64,000 nt of DNA. It comes from J027 sp034437655 (lineage in GTDB: Bacteria; Chloroflexota; Anaerolineae; Aggregatilineales; J027). Every line of letters starts with the position of its first letter. Within the stretch, counting starts at the first letter, position 1. The notes beneath the pieces are model-generated. The model searched no databases and was not told the DNA's origin. It worked only from the letters and a program-made list of their open reading frames with translations. Positions 26,744 to 34,582 of the stretch are shown here, piece after piece. The DNA is taken from NCBI GenBank assembly GCA_034437655.1, contig DAOTTU010000044.1, positions 62,001-126,000 on the forward strand. Reading direction: 5' to 3'. A program made the position numbers and the translations under genes.

Positions 26744-27016
26744 ATGGCTCATAAAAAAGGTGGCGGCTCTAGCCGTAACGGTCGTGATAGCGAAAGCAAG
26801 CGCCTGGGCGTGAAGCGCTATGGTGGTGAATACGTCATTCCCGGAAATATCATTGTGCGTCAGCGTGGCACCAAGTTCCGCCCCGGCGACAATGTTGGGA
26901 TGGGTAAAGACCACACCATCTATGCGACTACTGAAGGGTTTGTCACATTCGTAACCAAGCGTGATGGCAAGAAGTATATCCATGTCTTGCCCGATCATGT
27001 GTCGCAGCAGCAATAA
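26744..27016 (+). CDS. rpmA: Ribosomal protein L27
   Basis: A 90-residue 50S protein starting MAHKKGGGSSRNGRDS, the flexible tail that reaches the peptidyl-transferase centre, with LGVKRYGGEYV and IIVRQRGTKFRPG. There is no N-terminal extension of the kind cleaved by Prp in Firmicutes. GGAGG precedes the ATG. The rplU-rpmA order is conserved in most bacteria. Confidence 0.97.
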   Translation: MAHKKGGGSSRNGRDSESKRLGVKRYGGEYVIPGNIIVRQRGTKFRPGDNVGMGKDHTIYATTEGFVTFVTKRDGKKYIHVLPDHVSQQQ

Positions 27017-27065
27017 ACAACGGCTGCATTCCCTGGAACATTTTCGAGTACCGAGAGGCTAGATC

Positions 27066-27557
27066 ATGCGTGAAGGTATTCACCCAGATTGGTATCCTGA
27101 AGCGGAAATGACCTGTGTGTCGTGCGGCACCGTGTGGACGATTGGCTCAACTGTGCCGTCGCTGCGCCTGGATGTCTGCTCGAACTGCCATCCGTTCTAT
27201 ACGGGTGAACAGCGTATTATGGACACCGAAGGTCAGGTGGACCGCTTCTACAAGCGTTTGCAGCAGCGTGACGAGATTATGCAGTCGCTGCAACGTGAAG
27301 AAGAAGAACTTTCGACCGAAACTGATTTGGCAGAGGTCGTGAAGCTCAACGACCGCTATATCAGCATCCTTAACGACGAAGGTATTGAAACCGTACAAGA
27401 TGTACTTGATACCCTCACCGAAAAGGGTGACGACGGGTTCCTGGATTTGCCGGGCATTGGTCGTAAAGTCCTTGCCGACGTCAAGCGTGGTCTGCGCAAT
27501 GCAGGCTTTGAAGTCCCTGAACCAGCAGACGCCGAGCCAGAAGGCGCAACTGAATAG
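27066..27557 (+). CDS. rpmE: Ribosomal protein L31 fused to a helix-hairpin-helix domain
   Basis: The first 65 residues are L31: MREGIHPDWYPEAEMTC, zinc ligands C17, C20, C38 and C41, and CHPFYTGEQR. Normal L31 has about 70 residues, but this chain has 163. Residues 58-90 form a charged helix, and 92-150 form a helix-hairpin-helix-type unit (GIETVQDVLDTL, LPGIGRKVLADVKRGL) that resembles the RNA polymerase alpha C-terminal domain. The tail is acidic. A terminator follows. The extra domain's binding partner, RNA or DNA or the ribosome, is unknown. Confidence 0.88.
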   Translation: MREGIHPDWYPEAEMTCVSCGTVWTIGSTVPSLRLDVCSNCHPFYTGEQRIMDTEGQVDRFYKRLQQRDEIMQSLQREEEELSTETDLAEVVKLNDRYISILNDEGIETVQDVLDTLTEKGDDGFLDLPGIGRKVLADVKRGLRNAGFEVPEPADAEPEGATE

Positions 27558-27631
27558 CGTCTACTGACATGACAGGTTAGGGCTGTGCGCGACATCCGTT
27601 GCGTTTAGTGCCCACAACTGAATATTCTAAG

Positions 27632-27672
27632 CAGGCAGATACGCCAGTTGTACTCTGCCTGTTGTTTTGTTT
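27632..27672 (+). terminator. Rho-independent terminator after rpmE
   Basis: CAGGCAGA (27632-27639) and TCTGCCTG (27654-27661) form a perfect 8-bp stem with a 14-base loop, followed by TTGTTTTGTTT. Its tail comes within 15 bases of the thymidine kinase start. Confidence 0.78.
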
Positions 27673-27684
27673 AAGGGGTAAAGT

Positions 27685-28281
27685 TTGAGACATCATACCG
27701 GACGTATAGAAGTTGTCTGTGGAAGCATGTTCAGTGGCAAGACCGAAGAACTGATTCGCCGGGTGCGCCGCGCTGAAATTGCTCGTCAGACGGTACAGGT
27801 ATTCAAACATCGCATTGACGACCGCTATCATAAGACCGAAGTTAAGTCACACAGCGGGCAGGGCTTTGAGGCCATCCCGGTACGGAACGTCGCTGACATT
27901 CAAGAAAAGCTCGATGAAACTGCAACCGTCGTTGGCATTGACGAAGCTCAATTTTTTGACGACGACCTGGTACAGTTTGCTGAAGACCTGGCCGCTAAGC
28001 ATGTGCGCGTTATTATCTGCGGGTTAGACCTCGACTTTCGGGGGATGCCTTTTGGCTCGATGCCTAAACTGATGTGCATTGCCGAAGATGTGCAAAAGCT
28101 CCATGCCATTTGTATGACCTGTGGGGAAGCTGCATGCCGCACACAGCGTCTAATCAATGGCGAACCGGCCGACTTTGATGACCCAATTATTATGGTAGGG
28201 GCAGATGAAGTCTACGAGGCCCGCTGTCGGGCACACCATTTTGTGCCGCGTCGCAATGGTGAAAAAATTGTCGTGTCATAG
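27685..28281 (+). CDS. tdk: Thymidine kinase
   Basis: A 198-residue type II thymidine kinase, which phosphorylates thymidine with ATP for salvage. The Walker A loop is GSMFSGKTEELIRR (13-26), the Walker B-like segment is GIDEAQFFD, and the zinc-binding lasso domain is represented by CMTCGEAAC and the late CRAHH. The start is TTG at 27685, with AAGGGG seven bases upstream; no ATG precedes the Walker loop. Confidence 0.94.
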   Translation: MRHHTGRIEVVCGSMFSGKTEELIRRVRRAEIARQTVQVFKHRIDDRYHKTEVKSHSGQGFEAIPVRNVADIQEKLDETATVVGIDEAQFFDDDLVQFAEDLAAKHVRVIICGLDLDFRGMPFGSMPKLMCIAEDVQKLHAICMTCGEAACRTQRLINGEPADFDDPIIMVGADEVYEARCRAHHFVPRRNGEKIVVS

Positions 28282-28302
28282 CGCACGGACTGAGGATAAA
28301 TT

Positions 28303-29004
28303 GTGGGGCGTTTTCTTATTTTACTGACTATCTTGACCCTCGGTATTGTCGCCTGTGGGGAAGCTGCGCCGCAACAATCGCCGCGTGTGCAAATCACCAC
28401 TGCACCTGTTGTGACCTCTACCCCGCGCCCTGCGCAACCTGCCGCGACTAATTCGCCTGTGCCATCCCCACTACCGACATGGACGCTGGAGGCGTGGCAA
28501 GAAGCCACTCCGCGTCAGGTCAGTGTGTCGCGGGTGAGTGATAGTGTTGATCCTACACAGAATTTGCTGATCCAACCCGGACAACCCGCCCCGCCGGTGG
28601 TACTCACTGATATTGATGGCAATACCTATCAGCTTGACACACTACAAGGCCGTGCCGTGATCATCAATTTCTGGACGGTCGGTTGCGGCTCGTGTTTCTA
28701 TGAGTTCCCACTGCTGCAAGAAGTGCGCGATGAGCTATCAACGGATGATGTACTCATCCTGGCGGTGAACGTCAGTGATCTGGCAGAAGAGACACGCATT
28801 CTTGCAGCTAACCTCGGGGCAACATACCCGATGGTGGTTGACCCCGGCGCAGAAATTTTCGTCAATTTCTTTGGTGGCGCAGTGGTGCCAACGACATATT
28901 TCATTGCACCAGATGGGACAGTGCAAGAAACGCTGGTGGGGCCGATGGATCGCGGCGTGCTGCGGTCGATGCTTGCCCAGAGCGGCATTGAGCTTGCAGG
29001 TTAA
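28303..29004 (+). CDS. TlpA/ResA-like thioredoxin-fold lipoprotein
   Basis: A 233-residue exported protein. The signal peptide ends in the lipobox GIVAC (lipidated C18); a Pro/Thr/Ser-rich linker (about 20-85) leads to a thioredoxin fold with the redox pair C127-G-S-C130 and the cis-Pro in VVPTTYF. Proteins of this type reduce disulfides outside the membrane, often in cytochrome c maturation, but no such genes are nearby. GTG at 28303 is the start, just after tdk. Its stop overlaps that of the convergent histidine kinase by four bases. Confidence 0.87.
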   Translation: MGRFLILLTILTLGIVACGEAAPQQSPRVQITTAPVVTSTPRPAQPAATNSPVPSPLPTWTLEAWQEATPRQVSVSRVSDSVDPTQNLLIQPGQPAPPVVLTDIDGNTYQLDTLQGRAVIINFWTVGCGSCFYEFPLLQEVRDELSTDDVLILAVNVSDLAEETRILAANLGATYPMVVDPGAEIFVNFFGGAVVPTTYFIAPDGTVQETLVGPMDRGVLRSMLAQSGIELAG

Positions 29005-32000
29005 CTCAATGCAAAGACGTTCTGCGCTTTCCCGACCGGGGTGGTGGCTTTGGGCACAGTGAAGTGAACGGTGGTGCCTTGACCGACTTCGCTTTCTAGC
29101 CAGACACGCCCACCGTGCGCGTCAATGATTTTGCGGACGATGGCCAGCCCCAGCCCCATGCCACCGTAGGCGCGGGTTGTGCTGCCATCAATCTGATAGA
29201 ACTGCCGGAAGACACGAGCCTGTTCTTGCTGTGGAATACCAATACCCTTATCTTTGATAGCAACTTTGATCATCATGCTACCCGTATCGCGTATCTCAAT
29301 TTCAATTTCTTTGCCATCTCCACTGAACTTGAGCGCGTTGTCAATCAGCGCTTCAAATACTTCGCTCATAGCAACTTGATCAACCATTACCACCGGTAAG
29401 TTGCGGGAGATACGAGGTAGTATTTCGATACCCATTTCTTCAGCACGCGGGGCCAGTGTTCGGACGGCCAGTGCTGCGAGTTGTTCTAGCTTGGTTTCTT
29501 TCAAATTCAGGTTCATTGAATTGCTGGCATGGACAACGACCATCTGCTTGACAAGGTCTGCGACGTGTTGTGTTTTGCGTACGGCCTGCGTCACGATATC
29601 AGTTTGTTGAGTGTTAAGCGCACCAAAAGCATGTTCTTCAAGTAAACTCAAGTACCCAAGAATATGTGTTAACGGCGTCCCCAATTCGTGCGACATATTT
29701 TGTAGCAGCTCATCTTTTAAGCGGTCGGCTTGCTCTAATTCATGATAGGCTGCTTCAAGGGCTTCGGCGCGTTGTTCAAGCGAATTATACAGTGACGAAC
29801 TTTCAATCGCATTGCCGATAATATTCGCGATCCCTGTGGTGAGTGACATGGCGCTGTCGTCAAATTCATGGTGATCGCTGGCGGCTAATTCAATGATCCC
29901 GATGGCTTCTCCATGCTGCACAATCGGCGCAATCATGGCATTGGTGATACCCAGTAATGCGAGATATTGTTTTTCACGCGGTGCTTCAGAATCAAAGCGT
30001 GAGGTGGGGATTGCATTGGCTGTTTGCAAGACGTTTTCTGCTGAAGGCAGCCAGGTTTTTTCTAGCACAGACATCATGTGTTCACCCCAAAACCCGGTAC
30101 CCATTTCGTAAAGCATCAGCAGCTTGTCACGAGCGTTGTTGAGCAGGTAAATGGTACACCAGCGCGATTCAGTCGCTTGCAACAAGCGATGGCACAACAA
30201 ACCCAGTCCTTCCGATGGCATATCAGTTTCCTGTTCCCACCGTTCAACTGCACTTTGAATCGTATTGGTATCGGTCTCAGTGAAGGCCGTGATGTTGTAA
30301 AGTGTGATGACACCCACAACTTCTTGATTGAACTTGAGCGGAGCGTTGGCGGCAAATGTGGCACCGCGCAGCCGCAATTCCGACATTTCTTCTTCGGTCA
30401 GCTTGCCGGTTTCAAGTTCAATGAAAACCGTTTTTTGGAGCGCTTCTTGCTTGGTGGGTACACGCCCTATCGGAATCGCAAGGGCACGTTCAGGCTCCCA
30501 CTGGCTGTCAGTGACCGCGACCACGCGCTCAAGGTCATCGTCAGCATTGCTGGTGTAGATATTCACACGCTGAATGCCGAGTGCTTCACGAAGACGGCGC
30601 GAGATATGCTCGACAATAACCTGTAAACCCATGGTAGAGGTCGCCATTGCGCTGGCATCAAGAATCGTGCTGAGTTCAGTTAAGCGGCGATTGGTTTGGT
30701 CAAAGAGCGTTGCATTTTCAATGGCAGTGGCGGCAGCAGCACCGAGGTTTTCGAGGATTTCGAGGTCTTCAGTAATAAAATCACCATTGGCACAATTGAT
30801 GACCACCAGCACGCCAATTACTTCAGCGGTGGTAATCAGCGGAATGGCGATCATTGAGCGGGTGAGAATTGTGGTTGAACTGTCAACATAGCTGCGATAG
30901 CGTGGGTCTTGTTCAACATCGTTGACCAGCAATGATTCTGCATGTTTTGCGACCCAGCCAACGATACCCATCCCAATGGTGACTGCGCGGCCATGTATAT
31001 CAGGTATACCACGTGTCGCCACGACAATCAGGTCGTCTTCGTCGTCGCGAAGTAGCAACGCGGCCGCCTCACCGCTCACAACTTCGTGTGCAGAAGACAG
31101 TACAACCTGGATGACATCTTGCAGGCCGATGGGAGAATTAATCGCACGCGACGCCATGTTCAGGGTGCGCAGGCGACGTGTTTGTTGCTCCAGCGCAATT
31201 TCGTGGGTCTGTAGCCTGGATCGGTCTTTGAAAATGAGCAAGCGCCGGATAACTGTATCATCAATTTCGACGTCAAGTGGAACAGCGCGCAGGCTGACAT
31301 TGAGCAGGGAGCCACTCTCATCACGGATATAGTGTTGTTCGTTTTTGTCCCCTGCAATCACCATTTCATTCACCGAACGCCCAACAATTTTGTCTGGGCG
31401 AAACGCGGTCATAATGCAAAAACGTTCATTGGCGTGCAATACCCGGTTTTGGTCATCTACAACCAGAGCAGCATCATCAATGGCGGTCAACATGTCTTGG
31501 TAGAGTTTATTGCGCTGGCGGCGTTCATCTTCTACGCGGTCTACGTAGGTTTCAAGACGCTTGTAGTCAATTTCGAGGCTAATTTGCCGGCGCAACACTT
31601 TGATCAGATTCTGGCCGTGGTCAGAACGGATGAAACGGTCGTCATCGTGCCCCAGCAAAAGCAACCCATTTAGCAATTTACCGTAGCGTAGTGGAATCAG
31701 CGTGATAAAAGGTAGATTAAGGTTTTCAAATGCCGCTTTCAATGGGGTTGCGCCGATGACTTCTGTCAATTTATCAACGCTGAGGCCGACCAGTGGTATG
31801 TTGCGCAGCAGAACATCACCCAATAGATTGTCCCCAATTTCGGCGGGGAAAGTATAGGCAGGATATTCTTCAGCCAGCAAGTCTAGAAAACGCTGGCTAT
31901 TGTCTGGGGCTTCACAGTCAAGGGCACGGTGCAACAACTGATCATCTTGATGAGTCAGCAACCAGGCCAATTGTCCACCAATAGCGACACGTGCATTCGT

Positions 32001-32018
32001 TATGATTTGGTTGAACAT
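29001..32018 (-). CDS. Large soluble PAS/multi-GAF sensor histidine kinase
   Basis: A 1005-residue kinase without membrane helices. An N-terminal module (about 1-150) is followed by a PAS domain (about 175-285), then three GAF-like modules (about 300-460, 470-620 and 630-760), a short coiled coil, the phosphoacceptor H777 in NMSHELGTPL, and the ATPase domain with IDNALKF, KDKGIGIP and YGGMGLGLAIV. The C-terminal catalytic half resembles the other kinase in this window, but it carries more sensor modules. No regulator or target gene adjoins it. Confidence 0.9.
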   Translation of the reverse strand: MFNQIITNARVAIGGQLAWLLTHQDDQLLHRALDCEAPDNSQRFLDLLAEEYPAYTFPAEIGDNLLGDVLLRNIPLVGLSVDKLTEVIGATPLKAAFENLNLPFITLIPLRYGKLLNGLLLLGHDDDRFIRSDHGQNLIKVLRRQISLEIDYKRLETYVDRVEDERRQRNKLYQDMLTAIDDAALVVDDQNRVLHANERFCIMTAFRPDKIVGRSVNEMVIAGDKNEQHYIRDESGSLLNVSLRAVPLDVEIDDTVIRRLLIFKDRSRLQTHEIALEQQTRRLRTLNMASRAINSPIGLQDVIQVVLSSAHEVVSGEAAALLLRDDEDDLIVVATRGIPDIHGRAVTIGMGIVGWVAKHAESLLVNDVEQDPRYRSYVDSSTTILTRSMIAIPLITTAEVIGVLVVINCANGDFITEDLEILENLGAAAATAIENATLFDQTNRRLTELSTILDASAMATSTMGLQVIVEHISRRLREALGIQRVNIYTSNADDDLERVVAVTDSQWEPERALAIPIGRVPTKQEALQKTVFIELETGKLTEEEMSELRLRGATFAANAPLKFNQEVVGVITLYNITAFTETDTNTIQSAVERWEQETDMPSEGLGLLCHRLLQATESRWCTIYLLNNARDKLLMLYEMGTGFWGEHMMSVLEKTWLPSAENVLQTANAIPTSRFDSEAPREKQYLALLGITNAMIAPIVQHGEAIGIIELAASDHHEFDDSAMSLTTGIANIIGNAIESSSLYNSLEQRAEALEAAYHELEQADRLKDELLQNMSHELGTPLTHILGYLSLLEEHAFGALNTQQTDIVTQAVRKTQHVADLVKQMVVVHASNSMNLNLKETKLEQLAALAVRTLAPRAEEMGIEILPRISRNLPVVMVDQVAMSEVFEALIDNALKFSGDGKEIEIEIRDTGSMMIKVAIKDKGIGIPQQEQARVFRQFYQIDGSTTRAYGGMGLGLAIVRKIIDAHGGRVWLESEVGQGTTVHFTVPKATTPVGKAQNVFALS

Positions 32019-32095
32019 AGATTACGAAGACTCTATATTTGAGAATATCACCAATTATAGTTTATTATATCTCGCTTTTTCTGGTGTGGTCGAAT

Positions 32096-32986
32096 TTAAA
32101 TGATTGCAGCGATCAACCAGACGAAAAGCGTAATGTTGATCACGTAGAGAAACTGGCGTTGAATAAGGGCCATTGGGTCGTCAGTCTCGCTGCCCCGCAT
32201 ATCACGGGTGTTGTTACGTAACAAAAACAGCACAACAGGCCCCACTACAAGTAGCACAATCCCCAACCAAACCGGAAAGATGCCTGCAATTGCTGCAATC
32301 ACGATTCCACCAACTGTCGCAACACTGGAGCCTATTGCAAGCAAATTTGTAAGCTGCTTGCCGAGAATACTGGCGGTATTGTTGAGCCCAGCGGCTCGAT
32401 CCATCTCATAATCACGCACCTGATTATACAGTTGACCGTTGGCAGATGCCGTAAATGTCAGGATAACAACCATCCATAGACGGCTGAGGTCATCAGCATA
32501 GATGAAAAACGCCGCCAGATAGAGCAAGGTACTCAGCATCAATGCATGTGAGATGATGTCAACCAGCGGTTGTGACTTCAGGCGTACAGGTTTCCATGAG
32601 TATAGATGGGCCAGAATTAAAGTGATAATGCCGATGATAAAGGGGGTCGTGCCAACCAGCGCATAGGCCGTTGCTGACAGCACTGCAAACCCTAGCGCCG
32701 CAACCCACGCAACACGCACTGATAGCTCGAGGTTCGCGATAGGATTGGCCTGCGCTCGGCCGGGGTCGCGGGCGTCATCTTCAGCATCTTCAATATCGTT
32801 GACCATAAAGGCATATGCCATGGCTGCGAGGTTAGCGATGAGTACGGCGAACAAGCGCCAGTCGAGCGTCGTATCGTCGTCAACGCGGTAGGCTGTCAAC
32901 CCGCCAAGCATTGTCAAGATGGTCGTAAATGCTAAAAACTCTTGCCAGCGGGTGAGCTTGATGATTGCTTTGGCACGGGTGCGCAA
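32096..32986 (-). CDS. UbiA-family prenyltransferase
   Basis: A polytopic 296-residue membrane protein of about eight helices. Both Asp-rich Mg-prenyl-diphosphate sites are present: NDIEDAEDD (63-71) and DYEMDRAAGLNN. The family attaches prenyl chains to quinone or chlorophyll precursors, heme or glycerol phosphate lipids; the acceptor is not evident here. The start is TTG at 32986, with AAAGGAG six bases upstream; a longer open frame to 33136 crosses the divergent promoter region and is discounted. Confidence 0.88.
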   Translation of the reverse strand: MRTRAKAIIKLTRWQEFLAFTTILTMLGGLTAYRVDDDTTLDWRLFAVLIANLAAMAYAFMVNDIEDAEDDARDPGRAQANPIANLELSVRVAWVAALGFAVLSATAYALVGTTPFIIGIITLILAHLYSWKPVRLKSQPLVDIISHALMLSTLLYLAAFFIYADDLSRLWMVVILTFTASANGQLYNQVRDYEMDRAAGLNNTASILGKQLTNLLAIGSSVATVGGIVIAAIAGIFPVWLGIVLLVVGPVVLFLLRNNTRDMRGSETDDPMALIQRQFLYVINITLFVWLIAAII

Positions 32987-33059
32987 ACTATTTCTCCTTT
33001 GCGTGCCTTCAAAGTGTAGCAGGAAAGTCGTGACTTTTGGACTCTCATTCAAGTCGCAA

Positions 33060-33088
33060 TTGGACTGGAGAAAGTCTTGTTTTAAGAT
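33060..33088 (+). promoter_or_regulatory. Sigma-70-type promoter of the CoA-transferase gene
   Basis: TTGGAC (33060-33065), a 17-base spacer and TAAGAT (33083-33088), about 50 bases upstream of the start codon, in the divergent gap with the UbiA gene. Confidence 0.55.
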
Positions 33089-33138
33089 TAATATATGATA
33101 AGTAAATATGTCTATCACAAGGAGACACGACATCATCT

Positions 33139-34467
33139 ATGCCCTGGAAAAGCCAATACACCCCGAAGCTAACAACTGCTCAAGACGCTGTGCGGGTCAT
33201 AAAAAACAATTACCGGGTCTTTTTGACTGGTAACGCCTCAGTTCCGCAGATGTTGTTGAATGCATTTGTCGAGTACGCGCCACAACTATGTGATGTCGAG
33301 CTTGTGCAGGTGCTGGCACTGGCAGGTGATGAATATGTTGCACCGCATATGGCGCCACACTTGCGCATCAATACGCTATTCATTAGCGACAACGTTCGTA
33401 AAGCGGTCAACGATGGCCGTGCAGACTTTACCCCCTGCTTCCTGTCAGAAATCCCCGGGCTATTTGCCAGTGGCGTGTTACCGCTGGATATCGCCTTGAT
33501 TCAGGTTAGCCCACCTGATGAGCATGGCTACTGTTCGTTTGGTATTGAAGTTGGTGTCAGCAAGACAGCGGCCGAGTCTGCCAAGATCATCATTGCTGAA
33601 GTCAATCCAAAGATGCCGCGCACGCTTGGGGATAGTTTTATTCATGTCTCTAAGCTCGACTATATTGTCGAGGTAGACTATGATCTGCCAGAACTCAGAA
33701 TGGGGGTGACTGATGAAGTTTCTGATCAAATCGGGCAACACATCGCTGGTCTAATTCCTGATGGCGCGACGCTGCAAACGGGGATTGGAGCGATTCCAGA
33801 CGCGGTGTTGCAATATCTGACGAATCACAAGCACCTCGGGCTGCACACCGAATTGTTCTCTGATGGCGTGATTGACCTTTTCGCAGCCGGGGTGTTGACA
33901 TGTGAACGTAAAACCTTCCACAGTGGCAAGATGGTCGCTGGTTTTCTATTGGGAACACGAGCCCTGTACGATTTCGTAGACGATAACCCCATCGTTGAAC
34001 TACACCCCACAGAATACGTCAATGATCCGTTCAATATCGCTCGTAATGACCGCATGGTCGCAATTAATTCTGCGATTGAGGTAGACCTGACTGGCCAGGT
34101 TTGCGCAGACAGTATCGGCACGCGTTTTTATTCCGGGGTTGGTGGGCAGGTCGACTTCATTCGAGGAGCCTCACGCAGCAAAGGTGGTCTACCAATCATC
34201 GCATTGCCAAGCACAGCCAAACGTGGTGAACTCAGTCGCATTGTGCCGACGCTCAAACTCGGGGCTGGGGTTGTGACCACTCGCAACGATGTGCATTATA
34301 TCGTGACCGAATACGGCGTTGCTCATCTGTATGGTCGTTCAATTCGTGAGCGGGCAATGGCGCTGGTTGAAATTGCGCACCCAGACTTCCGCGCCGAACT
34401 GGCCGAACAGGCGGAACAGCATTACCATATTCCAAAATGGGCGGTTGCAACCGACATCTCGTCCTGA
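33139..34467 (+). CDS. Acetyl-CoA hydrolase/transferase-family CoA-transferase
   Basis: A 442-residue two-domain enzyme of the 4-hydroxybutyrate/acetate CoA-transferase family. The catalytic glutamate is E238 in LHTELFSDG; TGIGAIPDAVL and GGQVDFIRGASRSKGG are the CoA-binding segments. The family moves CoA between acids such as acetate, butyrate, 4-hydroxybutyrate and succinate; the present substrate is not deducible. The AAGGAG site is 14 bases upstream of the ATG, longer than usual, and no closer in-frame start exists. Confidence 0.9.
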   Translation: MPWKSQYTPKLTTAQDAVRVIKNNYRVFLTGNASVPQMLLNAFVEYAPQLCDVELVQVLALAGDEYVAPHMAPHLRINTLFISDNVRKAVNDGRADFTPCFLSEIPGLFASGVLPLDIALIQVSPPDEHGYCSFGIEVGVSKTAAESAKIIIAEVNPKMPRTLGDSFIHVSKLDYIVEVDYDLPELRMGVTDEVSDQIGQHIAGLIPDGATLQTGIGAIPDAVLQYLTNHKHLGLHTELFSDGVIDLFAAGVLTCERKTFHSGKMVAGFLLGTRALYDFVDDNPIVELHPTEYVNDPFNIARNDRMVAINSAIEVDLTGQVCADSIGTRFYSGVGGQVDFIRGASRSKGGLPIIALPSTAKRGELSRIVPTLKLGAGVVTTRNDVHYIVTEYGVAHLYGRSIRERAMALVEIAHPDFRAELAEQAEQHYHIPKWAVATDISS

Positions 34468-34548
34468 ACGTATCATTAAGCCCGGGCGCGCCATTGTATA
34501 TCCCTTTAAAAGGGAACGCATGGGGCGTCCTTATCCGTTAATTTGCAA

Positions 34549-34582
34549 CTATAGTGCCAAACGCCACGCCAGGGCACTATAG
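34549..34582. repeat. Perfect 10-bp inverted repeat at the recD2 stop codon
   Basis: CTATAGTGCC (34549-34558) and GGCACTATAG (34573-34582), with a 14-base loop, cover the last eleven codons and stop of recD2. No T tract adjoins on either side, so it is not a classical terminator. The remaining gap to the CoA-transferase stop (34468-34548) holds only a small palindrome at 34501-34515. Confidence 0.7.

Noticed and set aside
32987..33136. 50-residue N-terminal extension of the UbiA protein
   Set aside because: It would run through the divergent promoter, and TTG 32986 has a strong Shine-Dalgarno site.
34501..34515. TCCCTTTAAAAGGGA palindrome as a terminator
   Set aside because: The loop would be too small and there is no T tract.
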